DNA of 61,293 bases from Crenobacter caeni (GCF_010435965.1 NZ_JAAGAA010000008.1:1-61293), one strand, 5' to 3'; numbered from the stretch's first letter, positions 18,240 through 27,072 are shown. A program made the numbers and translations. The notes: a model not told the origin generated them from the letters alone.

Positions 18240-19067
18240 ATGAGACTGGGCGCAGGACTGGGCATCAAGCCGCAGCATTTTTGCGATGCGCTGGCCGCGC
18301 GGGACGCGGGGCTGTGGTACGAGGTGCACCCGGAAAACTACCTGGCCGACGGCGGGCCGCGCCGCGCGTGGCTGCGCCGGCTGCGCGAAGAGCACCCCTT
18401 GTCGCTGCACGGGGTGTCCTTGTCGCTGGCCGGGCCCGACACGCCAGACGCGGCGCATTTGCAGGCGCTGGCCGCGCTCACACGCGAGCTCGAGCCGGCG
18501 CTGGTGTCCGAGCACCTGGCGTGGAGCAGGCTTAACGGCGTCTACCTGCCCGACTTGCTGCCGGTGCCGCGCACCCGCGCCACGCTCGAGCGCCTGTGCG
18601 CGAATATCGGCCGCGTGCAGGACGCGCTGGGCCGCGCGATCGCGATCGAACACCCGGCGCATTATCTTGTTTTGCCGCACGAGATGGACGAGGCCGAGTT
18701 TCTGCATGAGATGGTCCGCGCCAGCGGCTGCCGGCTGCTTATCGACGTCAACAATGTGTACGTCGGCGCGCGTAACCTCGGCTACGACGCGGCGGCGTGG
18801 CTGGACGCGATCGACGGCGACGCGGTCGCCGAAGTCCATCTGGCCGGCCACAGCGCCGACCCGCTGCTGGGGGAGAGATTGCTGGTCGACTCGCACGACT
18901 GCGCGGTTGCCGAGCCGGTGTGGGCGCTGTATACGCGGCTGATCGCCCGCATCGGCGCGCGCCCGACGCTGATCGAGCGCGACGGTGAGGTGCCAGAGTT
19001 GGCCGGTTTGCTCGCCGAGCGTACGCGGGCGCAGGCAGTGCTGGACGAGACGGAGGCTTGCGCATGA
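18240..19067 (+). CDS. bufB: BufB, multinuclear non-heme iron oxidase (MNIO, DUF692)
   Basis: 275 residues; ATG 18240 follows AGAGGG. It should modify cysteines of the BufA precursor using several iron ions and O2. TIM-barrel landmarks: GLGIKPQHF, EVHPENYL (about 28-34), LHGVSLSL (His57), SEHLAW (His92), IEHPAHY (Glu137), LLIDVNNVYV (Asp169), EVHLAGH (His200/204), a DSHD pair and LIERDGEVP. These cover the expected metal ligands. One oddity: the family block ENPSSY reads EHPAHY here, so the Asn after the bridging Glu is His138. The gene overlaps bufC by ATGA. Confidence 0.9.
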   Translation: MRLGAGLGIKPQHFCDALAARDAGLWYEVHPENYLADGGPRRAWLRRLREEHPLSLHGVSLSLAGPDTPDAAHLQALAALTRELEPALVSEHLAWSRLNGVYLPDLLPVPRTRATLERLCANIGRVQDALGRAIAIEHPAHYLVLPHEMDEAEFLHEMVRASGCRLLIDVNNVYVGARNLGYDAAAWLDAIDGDAVAEVHLAGHSADPLLGERLLVDSHDCAVAEPVWALYTRLIARIGARPTLIERDGEVPELAGLLAERTRAQAVLDETEACA

Positions 19068-19780
19068 GCCACTTCGACTACGCGGGTTTCGCCGCTGCGT
19101 TGTGCGGCGAAGGCGACGCCGGCGGCCTGGCCGCCCAGCCGGGCTTCGCCGTTTACCGCAATACGGTGATCTCGGGCTGCGTCGACGCGCTTATCGCCAA
19201 CCACCCCTCGCTTGCCACGCTAATGGGCGAGGCGTGGCTTGCGAACTGCGCGCGCGCATTTGCGCGGGACAATCCGTCGCGCGACGCGCGGCTGATGCTT
19301 TACGGCGCGGGCTTTGCCGCGTTTGCCGGAGAGATGCCCGGTGCGGACGCGTGGCCGTGGCTGGGGCAGGTTGGTGCGATCGACTACGGCTGGCTGCAGA
19401 GCCACCTGGCTGCCGACGCCGTGCCCGCCGCCGCGCTCGCAACGCTGGCCGCGGATATGCCGCTCGCGCCGCACCCTGCCGCGCGCTGGTTCTGGAGCGA
19501 GCGCTGGCCGCTGTGGCAGTTGTGGTCGAGTGCGCGGGCCGGGCAGACGCCCGCGCACCTGCACTGGCAGGGCGAGGGGATACTGCTGAGCCGCCCCGCC
19601 GGCGAGGTGCAGGCCTGTGTCGTGCCGCAGGAGGTGTGCGTGTTGCTGGATGCCTTAGCCGCCGGGCAGGGCTTGCAGCAGGCGGTCGCAGTGGTGCTGG
19701 CGACGGTGGCCGCGCCGGATTTTACCCGGCTGATGCAGCTGCTGGCCGGTGCCGGTGCGCTGGTCAGCTATCAGGAGTAA
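19064..19780 (+). CDS. bufC: BufC, DUF2063 partner protein of the MNIO enzyme
   Basis: 238 residues. The N-terminal DUF2063 domain is recognisable by FAVYRNTVISGCVDALIANHP, LMGEAWLANCARAFARDNPS and LPWLG-type blocks (here AWPWLGQVGAIDYGWL). The C-terminal part matches RRE-like or precursor-binding segments of MNIO partners only loosely. It probably binds the precursor and presents it to BufB. ATG 19064 overlaps the bufB stop, so synthesis is coupled. bufD begins 2 nt after the stop. Confidence 0.85.
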   Translation: MSHFDYAGFAAALCGEGDAGGLAAQPGFAVYRNTVISGCVDALIANHPSLATLMGEAWLANCARAFARDNPSRDARLMLYGAGFAAFAGEMPGADAWPWLGQVGAIDYGWLQSHLAADAVPAAALATLAADMPLAPHPAARWFWSERWPLWQLWSSARAGQTPAHLHWQGEGILLSRPAGEVQACVVPQEVCVLLDALAAGQGLQQAVAVVLATVAAPDFTRLMQLLAGAGALVSYQE

Positions 19781-19782
19781 GC

Positions 19783-20226
19783 ATGATGTCCACCTCGTTT
19801 TTCGCGCGCCACAACAGCGTGTCCGGCCGCCTCGCGCCGCTACTGCGCCCGCTGGTGCCGCTGGCGGCGCGCTTTGGCATCGCGGCGACCTTCTTCCTGT
19901 CCGGCCGCAGCAAGGTCGACGGCGTGCTGGCCGTCAGCGACAGCGCCGTGCTGCTGTTCCGTGAAGAGTACCGGCTACCCGTGCTCGACCCGGCGCTTGC
20001 CGCGCACCTGGCCGCTTACGCCGAGCACCTGTTTCCTTTGCTGCTGGTGCTCGGGCTGTTCACCCGGCTCTCGGCACTGGCCTTGCTGGCGATGACGGCG
20101 GTGATCCAGCTCTTCGTCTACCCGGACGCGTGGCCGGTCCACCTGGTGTGGGCCGCCAGCCTGCTTTACCTGGTCGCAGAAGGGGCCGGGCGGCTGTCGC
20201 TTGACCGTCTGTTCGGGGTGCGCTGA
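19783..20226 (+). CDS. bufD: BufD, DoxX-family membrane protein
   Basis: 147 residues with four hydrophobic segments. RFGIAATFFLSGRSKV resembles the first DoxX helix, and EHLFPLLLVLGLFTRLSALALLAMT helices two and three. DoxX-like proteins end many bufferin operons; the function is unproven and may concern redox or quinone chemistry in the membrane. CAGGAG precedes ATG 19783. It is the last gene of the plus-strand operon and converges on a GGDEF gene 7 nt away. Confidence 0.85.
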   Translation: MMSTSFFARHNSVSGRLAPLLRPLVPLAARFGIAATFFLSGRSKVDGVLAVSDSAVLLFREEYRLPVLDPALAAHLAAYAEHLFPLLLVLGLFTRLSALALLAMTAVIQLFVYPDAWPVHLVWAASLLYLVAEGAGRLSLDRLFGVR

Positions 20227-20233
20227 CGCGGCT

Positions 20234-21328
20234 TCAGGCCGCCAGCGCTGTGGACGCGACCACGCGGTTGCGCCCGCCGCGCTTAGCTTCGTAAAGCCGG
20301 GTGTCGGCGCGCGCGAGCAGGTCTTCCAGCTGCAGGTCGGTGTCGCGCAGGGTCGCGACGCCGACGCTGGTCTGCCAGTGCAGCAAGGCGTCGGCGTTGA
20401 GGGCGAGCTGGCCGTCAGCGATCGCCTCGCGCAGCCGCTCGGCCAGTTGCAGCGCGGCGGCGCGGTCGGTCTCGGGCAGGAGCACGGCGATTTCCTCGCC
20501 GCCCACGCGGGCGAGCACGTCGCTTGCGCGCAGGCCCCGTTGCAGGGTGTCGATGCTCTGGCAGATTACCCTGTCGCCAGTGGCGTGGCCGTAGCGGTCG
20601 TTGATCGACTTGAAGTGGTCCAGGTCGAACAGTAGCAGCGATAGCGGGCGCTGGTGGCGTTTGGCGCGGTTGATCTCGGTCTTGGCGATGTCGCGGAAGT
20701 AGCGCCGGTTGTACGCGCCAGTCATCGGGTCGCGCGTCGCGTCTTCGTGCAGCCTGCGCTCGAGCAGAAACTGGTGCTGGCGGGCGCGGATGCCGTGCAG
20801 CGCGAGGAAGACGGTGAAGGCGAACACGATGGCGAGGCTCGCGTTCAGGCTGGCCAGCGCAAGGGGGTCAGGCGGCTGCCACCACAGCGCAAGCTGGGTC
20901 GACACCACGCAGTTGGCCAGCACGAACAGCATGGGCGGCAGCGTAGGCGTGAACAGCGCGCCCAGCATCGGCACCATGAAAAGCGCGGTGTGGTTGAGCA
21001 AGAGGCCGTTGGGCAACAGCGCGTAGATCGCGGCGAGGCTGACGATCATCACGTTCATGAACAGGTAGGCCGACCAGTAAAGCTCGCGCGCGCCGGGGCG
21101 CGCGTGCGTGCGCAGCAGTAGCGCAAGCCCCAGCGCCAGCGGCAGGCAGCGGATCGCGATGGTCTGTTGCGCGATTTCGTGCGGCGCGACAAGCCAGTCG
21201 CGCACGCCGAACACGAGCAGGGTGACCATCGCCAGCCGGATGCACTGGATGTACGCGCGCCCGGCGTTGTGCATGCCGGCGGCGAGGTAGGCCGGCATCA
21301 GCGCCGGCGGGATCGTCGTGCGGAACAT
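20234..21328 (-). CDS. Membrane diguanylate cyclase (GGDEF)
   Basis: 364 residues from ATG 21328. The first 190 residues contain about six membrane segments with no recognised sensory domain. The C-terminal half is a GGDEF domain: DPMTGAYNRRYF, LLFDLDHFKSINDRYGH, and an active-site loop GGEEI, so it should make cyclic di-GMP. An inhibitory I-site RASD lies five residues before GGEEI. The end (RGGRNRVV) is the usual family close. The upstream sulfatase gene is in the same direction but separated by 184 nt and a hairpin, so this gene is probably transcribed alone. Confidence 0.9.
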   Translation of the reverse strand: MFRTTIPPALMPAYLAAGMHNAGRAYIQCIRLAMVTLLVFGVRDWLVAPHEIAQQTIAIRCLPLALGLALLLRTHARPGARELYWSAYLFMNVMIVSLAAIYALLPNGLLLNHTALFMVPMLGALFTPTLPPMLFVLANCVVSTQLALWWQPPDPLALASLNASLAIVFAFTVFLALHGIRARQHQFLLERRLHEDATRDPMTGAYNRRYFRDIAKTEINRAKRHQRPLSLLLFDLDHFKSINDRYGHATGDRVICQSIDTLQRGLRASDVLARVGGEEIAVLLPETDRAAALQLAERLREAIADGQLALNADALLHWQTSVGVATLRDTDLQLEDLLARADTRLYEAKRGGRNRVVASTALAA

Positions 21329-21465
21329 CGGTAAAGCCCCTCGTCCTGTGGTGGCCGCATATGGACGGCCCAGCCTGTCTTGCGCAGGCTTGTGTGCGGA
21401 CTGTAAGGCAAAACCGCGCGAAATGCCATTGTGCTTACGATTGGGTCTGTTTCGACGGCAGTCAC

Positions 21466-21483
21466 CCAACCTGGCAAGGTTGG
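21466..21483 (-). terminator. Hairpin downstream of the sulfatase gene
   Basis: A perfect 7-bp stem CCAACCT/AGGTTGG with a 4-nt loop, about 30 nt after the sulfatase stop on the minus strand. No T-run follows, so this is a weak terminator candidate. Confidence 0.4.
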
Positions 21484-21512
21484 CCGTCGTCGCAGGGACC
21501 CGCCAAGGGGCT

Positions 21513-23300
21513 TTAGAGATCCAGTCGCTCGATGTTCCAGTTGATGCGGTCAACCTCCGGCATTTCACGGCCATCGTCAACGCCGATCTCTGCTTTGATT
21601 GCAGACTCCAGCTTCTGGTTCATCGCCATCAGAAGTGCCGCATTGGCCGTCGGTGCTGTGGCCAGGTTGGTGACTTCGGAAGGGTCTGTCTTGAGGTCGA
21701 ATAGTTCGACATCGTTCCAGCGAAATAGCTCGTCCAGATTGGCCGGCCGGTTCCGGTCGACCGGTGCGAAGTAGCGGGTGAACTTGTGCCTGCCATCGAA
21801 GACCGTGCGCAAGCTGCCGCGTTTTTTCAGGTTGGGGCGGTAGCCCATGGCCTGGATGGCGGTCTTGGGATCCTTGCCGGCCGCCTTGGCTTCGGAAACA
21901 AGCCGAATCATTTCGCTGTCGTTGGTGGCAATCCCGCTGTAGGTGAAAAGGATATTGTCGCGGACCGCGTGCAGTCCCGCATTTTGCGGCGAACCAAACA
22001 GGGGAGACAGGCTCTTGCCGGGCAGCTTCCGGCCGGCAAATTCGGCCGCCTGTGTTTCCGTGACGCCACACAGCGATAGCAGTGTCGGGGTAAGGTCGAT
22101 ATGTCCGGTCAGCGCGTTGCAATGCTGCCCCCCATTCACGTCCGGGTGGGAAATCAGCAGGGGCAGGTGAATGGCCTCCTGATACGCGAAGGGGCCTTTA
22201 CCACGCAGCCCGTGGGCACCGCCCATCTCTCCGTGATCTGCGGTAAAGACGACAATGGTGTTGCCCGAGAGGTTCAGCGCGTCCAGTTCGTCCAGAAGTT
22301 TTAATAGTTGGGTATCGACGGCCTGCAGCGAGTTGAAGTAGAAGTCGTTGAATCGCTGCCAGCGCACTTCCTCCATGGGAATCGTACCCAAGGTATATCC
22401 CCAGGCTTTATTGAATTCGGCATGTGCGGAAGGCCGGCCCGCTCCATCAAGCGGCTGCCCGAGGGTGGCGGGTAATTTGGCTTGCCACTTTTTTGCATAC
22501 ATCGGGTGCAGGGGCGCGCGTGTTGCGGGCATGAGGAGGCGACCGTTGTCCTGCACCGATTCTCCGGGCCGGTCAGTGTTGAAATACATGATGTCGTGAG
22601 GGTTGACGAGGCTCACGACCATCGCCCACGGTGTGCCGTCGGCGTTGAGTTGTTGTCCCTTCTCGCGCAGCCATGAAACTGCGCTGTCGGCGATCATGTG
22701 ATCGTGCTTGTAACCGCCCAGTGAATGGGTAAGTACATCCCCAGGCCAGGCGAAGTCGGAAAAGCCGTAAGCGTCCATTTCCTTGTCAAATAAACGCGTT
22801 GGCGTGTCCGTATCAAAATCCTTGTTGAGGTGCCATTTTCCCTTGTAGGCGGTGTAGTAACCGGCCTTGCGCAACATGTGCCCGATGGTAGGGACTTGGG
22901 TGGACAGCGCCTTTACATAGGGCATGTCGGTGTTTTCGAACATCCGGTTGTCCGGTGTCTGCAGGCCGGTCAGCATGACGGCACGCGAACTGGTACACAT
23001 CACCGCCGGGCAGTAGTGATTGTGGAAGGTCACCCCCTGACGCATCAGTTTCTCGTGGCCCGGACGTGCAAAACCGATGGGCAAGTTGTCCAGATACCGT
23101 TCCTGATCGGTGAAGACAAACAGCACGTTCGGTCTTTGCTTACGGCTGTTGAACTTCGCCGTGGAAACCTGTGCTCCAGTGCCGGTTCCTGGCTGGGCGG
23201 CTTGGGCCAGCCCTGGCAATTGCGACAAGGCAAGACCGCTGCTCAGCGCCATGAACGCCCTGCGGGAAATCGCGTGAGGCTGTAGTTTGCTGCTGTCCAT
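21513..23300 (-). CDS. Exported sulfatase-like hydrolase with Tat signal
   Basis: 595 residues. A twin-arginine signal (SRRAFMALSSGLALSQLPGLA) ends near residue 35. The alkaline-phosphatase-type core starts with RPNVLFVFTDQER (metal Asp65). The nucleophile region is VMCTSSRAVMLTG (Cys102 to Arg106). The standard sulfatase signature is CxPSR; here Pro is Ser, so conversion to formylglycine is not certain. Later blocks are KGKWHLNKDF and FTADHGEMGGAHGL, which hold the remaining metal and substrate residues. It probably removes sulfate (or phosphate) esters in the periplasm. No formylglycine-generating enzyme lies nearby. Confidence 0.88.
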   Translation of the reverse strand: MDSSKLQPHAISRRAFMALSSGLALSQLPGLAQAAQPGTGTGAQVSTAKFNSRKQRPNVLFVFTDQERYLDNLPIGFARPGHEKLMRQGVTFHNHYCPAVMCTSSRAVMLTGLQTPDNRMFENTDMPYVKALSTQVPTIGHMLRKAGYYTAYKGKWHLNKDFDTDTPTRLFDKEMDAYGFSDFAWPGDVLTHSLGGYKHDHMIADSAVSWLREKGQQLNADGTPWAMVVSLVNPHDIMYFNTDRPGESVQDNGRLLMPATRAPLHPMYAKKWQAKLPATLGQPLDGAGRPSAHAEFNKAWGYTLGTIPMEEVRWQRFNDFYFNSLQAVDTQLLKLLDELDALNLSGNTIVVFTADHGEMGGAHGLRGKGPFAYQEAIHLPLLISHPDVNGGQHCNALTGHIDLTPTLLSLCGVTETQAAEFAGRKLPGKSLSPLFGSPQNAGLHAVRDNILFTYSGIATNDSEMIRLVSEAKAAGKDPKTAIQAMGYRPNLKKRGSLRTVFDGRHKFTRYFAPVDRNRPANLDELFRWNDVELFDLKTDPSEVTNLATAPTANAALLMAMNQKLESAIKAEIGVDDGREMPEVDRINWNIERLDL

Positions 23301-23335
23301 GGCTGACCTCTGTTCCGGGGTGAAGGCATCTGCTC

Positions 23336-23363
23336 AAGCTAGCCCACGACATATGGCTGTCAA
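23336..23363 (-). promoter_or_regulatory. Candidate promoter of the sulfatase gene
   Basis: Minus-strand TTGACA (23363-23358), 16 nt and TAGCTT (23341-23336). The -35 box is perfect and the -10 box poor. Transcription would start about 30 nt before the ATG at 23300. Confidence 0.4.
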
Positions 23364-23757
23364 CTGGCAACGACTCGGGCATTTTCTTCAACCGTGAACA
23401 GTGCGGGAGGCCCCCTTTGGCGCATTTGGGCGCTCTTTGCCTGTCAGTGGAGCACTCGATGGCGCGGCTTAGGCGGGACTGGGGCGCAGCTACGGTTGGG
23501 CATATCTGCACGGAGACGGTAACGGTATCGGGGGCTAACGATGCAGAAACGGATGGTACTGATTTCTGCTTGGCGTGATCGCGAACGCGAGGGCCGGTTG
23601 TTCACGCGAATGGGGGCGCCCCGCCTGGATGTTAAGGTGTGGTGATGCGGGTCGCCCCAAGCGTTGTGAATGAGCAAGGCATCGTGCAGCCCTCCTCGCC
23701 ACTGTGTGGCGGGGAGGCGCCGGCCTGCCGGTCGGCGCGGCTTTGACAATGTAGCGT
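23364..23757. other. Intergenic region without a recognised gene
   Basis: About 390 bases between the sulfatase promoter and the end of the transporter operon. The frames open here on the minus strand are extensions of out-of-frame reading through the permease gene and have no convincing start. Apart from the hairpin at 23717-23738, no RNA or repeat is seen. Confidence 0.4.
23717..23738 (-). terminator. Hairpin after the ABC transporter operon
   Basis: A 9-bp stem (GCGCC outer arm, one G-T pair) with a TGCC loop, 20 nt beyond the permease stop on the minus strand. It lacks a T-run on that side. Confidence 0.45.
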
Positions 23758-25329
23758 CTAGCCCAACTGTGCGCGCAGGCGGGCGCTGGCCATCTCGGCC
23801 AGCCACGAGAGCATGACCATCGCGACGATCAGCGTCGCCGCGGTCGGCATCTGGAACAGAGACAGCGCGAAGAACAGCGCGCCGCCGACGCCGCCGGCGC
23901 CGACGATGCCGAGCACCGACGCGCTGCGGATATTGTTTTCCCAGCGGTACAGCGTGTATGCGAGCCACTGCGGCAGCACTTGCGGCAGCACGCCGTAGGC
24001 GAAGGCCGTGGCGCGGCCGGCACCGGCCGCCGCGAGCGCCTGTCGGCACTCGGGCGGCGTGTTCTGCAGCGTCTCGGCGAACAGGCGGCCGAGCACGCCG
24101 GAGGTATGCAGCGCGAGCGCGAGCACGCCGGCGGCCGGCCCCAGCCCCAGCGCGAGCACCGCGAGCATCGCCCACACGAGGTCGGGGATGCCGCGCAAGA
24201 GTGCGAGCAGCGCACGCGCGGCCAGTTGCAGCAGCACACCGAGTTCGCCTGCGGCCGGCAGCGCCAGCGCCACGGCGACCAGCACTGCGAGCAGCGTGCC
24301 CAGCACCGACATCGCCAGCGTCTGCCACAAGGCCTCGGCGAGCGTCGCCCACAGCGGGGCGGATACGTCCGGCGGCCAGAATTCGGCGGCAAAGCGCGCG
24401 AGCGCGTCAAGGTTGGCGACGCCGCCCTGCCACAGGGCGTCCAGTTGCCACAGGCTGGCGAGCACCGCAGTGGTGAAAGTCAACGCCAGCGCCGCCGTGC
24501 CGCGCGGGGTGGCCAGGGCGCGGCGGGCGAGGCGGCTGGTGGCGTCGGCGGCGGCGACCAGCAGCAGGAAGGCGATCAGCAGCGTTGCCGTCTCGGCACC
24601 GTTCATCATCTTGAGGCTGTTGTCGAGCAACAGCCCGAGCCCGCCAGCGCCGACCAGCCCCATCAGGGCGCTGGCGCGGATCGCGCATTCAAAGCGGTAG
24701 ACGGTGTAACTGATGAGTTCGGGCAAGGCACCAGGCAGTACGCCGTAGGCCAGCCGCACAAGCCGGCCGGCGCCGGCCGCGCCCAGCGCGCGGGAGAATT
24801 CGGGCGGTTGCGACTCGAGGATTTCAGCGTACACCTTGCCCAGCATGCCGCCGTAGGCGACGCCCAGCGCGAGTACCGCGGGCAGCGTGCCCAGCCCGAT
24901 CGCCCGCACAAAGAGCAGTGCCCACACCACTTCGGGCACCGCGCGCATCGCGACCAGCGTCCCGCGCAACAGCGCGCCCGCGGCGGCGGCCACCGGGGGC
25001 GTGCGTGTATCGCTCAGCGCCGCCTCGCCCAGCGTGCGGCAGCCAAAGTAGGCGGCGGGCGCGCCGATCAGGATGGCCAGCGCAAGGCCGAGCGTCGCGC
25101 AGGCGAGCGTGGTGACGGTGGCGCCGGCCACTTCGGCGAGCAGCGTGCCGCCCAAGGCCGGCGGCCAGAACTGCGCGGTAAAGCCGGCGAGCGACGCGAG
25201 TGTCGCCGGATCAGCCAGCAGCCGCGGGTCAAAGCCGGTCGCCGCGACGCACAGCGCAAGCAGCACGGCAAGGCCGGCGCCGTGCCATGCGCGGCGCGCG
25301 AACAGGGGGTCGTGCACGGGGTTCAGCAT
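23758..25329 (-). CDS. ABC transporter permease, two PhnE-like modules fused
   Basis: 523 residues, inner membrane. The sequence is an internal duplication: both halves carry an EAA-type loop, first at SRALGAAGAGRLVRLAYGVLP and again at RQALAAAGAGRATAFAYGVLP. Each is followed by a YRFE or YRWE block and by LMGLVGAGGLG or VLGIVGAGGVG. One polypeptide can therefore supply both permease positions of the transporter. ATG 25329 overlaps the end of the ATPase gene by 7 nt. It belongs with the ATPase and the PhnD-like binding protein. The oxyanion carried is uncertain: phosphonate, phosphite and selenate have all been proposed for this family. Confidence 0.88.
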   Translation of the reverse strand: MLNPVHDPLFARRAWHGAGLAVLLALCVAATGFDPRLLADPATLASLAGFTAQFWPPALGGTLLAEVAGATVTTLACATLGLALAILIGAPAAYFGCRTLGEAALSDTRTPPVAAAAGALLRGTLVAMRAVPEVVWALLFVRAIGLGTLPAVLALGVAYGGMLGKVYAEILESQPPEFSRALGAAGAGRLVRLAYGVLPGALPELISYTVYRFECAIRASALMGLVGAGGLGLLLDNSLKMMNGAETATLLIAFLLLVAAADATSRLARRALATPRGTAALALTFTTAVLASLWQLDALWQGGVANLDALARFAAEFWPPDVSAPLWATLAEALWQTLAMSVLGTLLAVLVAVALALPAAGELGVLLQLAARALLALLRGIPDLVWAMLAVLALGLGPAAGVLALALHTSGVLGRLFAETLQNTPPECRQALAAAGAGRATAFAYGVLPQVLPQWLAYTLYRWENNIRSASVLGIVGAGGVGGALFFALSLFQMPTAATLIVAMVMLSWLAEMASARLRAQLG

Positions 25330-26117
25330 CGGGCGGGCAGCAGGGTGGCAGGTGGCGAAGCGAGGGGAGCGGCGGCGGTTTGCTCGCCTTCGTAGAGCGC
25401 GGCGAGCCGCGCGGCGTCGACCTCTGCAGATGGCAGGTCGAAGGCGACGCGGCCGTCCCTGAGCGCGATGATGCGCGGAAAATGCGCGAGCGCGAGTTCG
25501 ACCGAGTGCAGGCTCATCAGCAGGCTTGCACCGCGCGCGCGCGCGTCCTCGCACAGCACGCGCACCGTTTGCGCGGCAAGGTAAGGGTCGAGCGCCGACA
25601 CCGGCTCGTCGGCGAGCACCAGCTCGCCCGCCTGGTAGAGCGCACGGGCGACGCCGACGCGCTGGCGCTCGCCGCCGGACAGCGTATCGCTGCGCACCCA
25701 CAGCTTGTGCGCAAGCTCGACCCGCGCGAGCGTCTGCTCAATGGCGGCGCCGTCGCGCGGCAGCACGAGGCGGGCCAGCGCGGCGAGCGTGCCGCTTTGC
25801 CCCAGACGGCCGGCGGCGACCGCATGGATCACCCGCTGGCGCGCCGGCAGCGGCGGCGTCTGCCACACGCAGGCGATGCGCGCGCGCAAGGCGCGGCGCG
25901 CCCGAGCGCCCAGGCGCCACGGGTCTTCTCCCAAGAGCGACACATAGCCGTTGCTCGGCGCCGCGAGCGTGGCAGCCAGCGAGATCAGCGAACTCTTGCC
26001 GGCGCCGGACGGACCGATCAGCGCCGCCTGCTCACCCTGGGCGAGCGTGAGGCTGATCCTGTCAAGCAGGCGGCGTTTGCCCCGCGTGAGTGACGCCGCG
26101 GCGAGGGTCAGGCTCAT
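25323..26117 (-). CDS. ABC transporter ATP-binding protein, PhnC-like
   Basis: 264 residues. Walker A GPSGAGKSS, Q-loop in CVWQTPPL, signature LSGGERQRVGVARAL, Walker B LVLADEPVSALDP and a switch His in SLHSVEL. Complete and likely active. It energises the fused permease, whose start it overlaps, and is 9 nt downstream of the binding-protein gene. Order: binding protein, ATPase, permease. Confidence 0.88.
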   Translation of the reverse strand: MSLTLAAASLTRGKRRLLDRISLTLAQGEQAALIGPSGAGKSSLISLAATLAAPSNGYVSLLGEDPWRLGARARRALRARIACVWQTPPLPARQRVIHAVAAGRLGQSGTLAALARLVLPRDGAAIEQTLARVELAHKLWVRSDTLSGGERQRVGVARALYQAGELVLADEPVSALDPYLAAQTVRVLCEDARARGASLLMSLHSVELALAHFPRIIALRDGRVAFDLPSAEVDAARLAALYEGEQTAAAPLASPPATLLPARC

Positions 26118-26126
26118 CGCGCGGCC

Positions 26127-26972
26127 TTACTTCAAGAGGCCGGCTTCGCGGGCCGCCGATTCGATGCCCGCGTAGTTGGCCGCCTTGGTCGGCACGAAGC
26201 GCGTCGCGCGCTGCAGCTCGAGGATGGCCTTGTGCTCGGGGCGGGCCGGGTCGAGCGCGAGGAAGGCTGTGCGGATGCGCTTTTGCAGCGCCGGCTGCAA
26301 GGACGCGCGCACCGTCCAGTTGTAGTCGTAGAAGGGCGGGGTGCTGCCGATCACCTTGACCTTGGCCGGGTCGATCTTGCCCGCCTCGTTGAGCTTGTCC
26401 CACACCGACGCGTTGAGCACGCCGGCGTCGACCTTGCCCGAGGCGACCCAGGCGACCGTCGCGTCGTGCGCGCCCGAGTAGCCGACCTGGCGGAACGCGG
26501 TTTCCGGCTTGATGCCCTGCTTTTGCAGGAAGTAGCGCGGCATCAGGTGGCCGGAGGTGCTGGAGACCGAGCCGAAGGCGAAGGTCTTGCCCTTGAGGTC
26601 GGCCATCTTGTTGATCTTGCTCTGGGTGCCGGCGATATAGCGCGAGGTGAAGCGGGTGTCCTCCTCGCGCTGTACCAGCGGCACCACCTTGCCGCGGGTG
26701 TTCGCCTGCACGAAGGTGAAGCCGCCCAGCCACGCGAGGTCGACCTGGTCGGCGGTCAGCGCGCTGACCACCGCCGCGTAGTCGGTGACCGGCACGAACT
26801 CGACCTTCATGCCCAGCTCTCTGGACAGGTACTCGCCCAGCGGCGCGAACTTGCGCTGCAGCTCGGTCGGCGACTCGTCCGGGATGGCGGTGACGCGCAG
26901 CACGCCGTCGGCGTGCACGGCAAAGGCGGCGGACGCGAACACGCCCGCCAGCAGGATTCTGGCTTTCATCAT
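26127..26972 (-). CDS. PhnD-like periplasmic oxyanion-binding protein (putative selenate/phosphonate)
   Basis: 281 residues. A signal peptide (MMKARILLAGVFASAAFAVHA) is followed by VLRVTAIPDESPTELQRKFAPLGEYLSRELG, which is characteristic of a PhnD branch often annotated as putative selenate-binding. Further PhnD-type blocks: VEFVPVTDYAAVV, DLAWLGGFTFVQA and FAFGSVSSTSGHLMPRYFL, where the Ser-Thr-Ser-Gly loop would hold the anion. It is the first gene of a three-gene operon. Ligand identity cannot be decided from sequence, and no C-P lyase or phosphonatase genes are nearby. Confidence 0.85.
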   Translation of the reverse strand: MMKARILLAGVFASAAFAVHADGVLRVTAIPDESPTELQRKFAPLGEYLSRELGMKVEFVPVTDYAAVVSALTADQVDLAWLGGFTFVQANTRGKVVPLVQREEDTRFTSRYIAGTQSKINKMADLKGKTFAFGSVSSTSGHLMPRYFLQKQGIKPETAFRQVGYSGAHDATVAWVASGKVDAGVLNASVWDKLNEAGKIDPAKVKVIGSTPPFYDYNWTVRASLQPALQKRIRTAFLALDPARPEHKAILELQRATRFVPTKAANYAGIESAAREAGLLK

Positions 26973-26989
26973 GTTTCAGCTTTCGTGTG

Positions 26990-27072
26990 CGGACTAAAGG
27001 CCGCATGCAAACTGGCAGCGGGCGCTGCCATAAAAAAACCGGCATCAGCCGGTCAGGCGGACTAAAGGCCGC
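26990..27072. repeat. 15-bp direct repeat flanking two hairpins
   Basis: CGGACTAAAGGCCGC occurs at 26990-27004 and again at 27058-27072. Between the copies lie the hairpin GGCAGC/GCTGCC (27014-27029) and the lgt terminator. Origin unknown; it could be a small slippage duplication. Confidence 0.6.
27032..27053 (-). terminator. Rho-independent terminator of lgt
   Basis: On the minus strand, stem ACCGGC, loop TGAT, stem GCCGGT, then seven T (27038 to 27032). It lies about 60 nt after the lgt stop and separates lgt from the transporter operon. Confidence 0.85.

Noticed and set aside
23301-23757. Small RNA in the gap upstream of the sulfatase
   Set aside because: A hairpin at 23717 exists but has no T-run or matching promoter on the same strand.
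23444-24352. 302-codon minus-strand frame over the intergenic gap and the permease gene
   Set aside because: Arg/Ala-rich shadow of the permease. Its downstream part in 23444-23757 has no motif.
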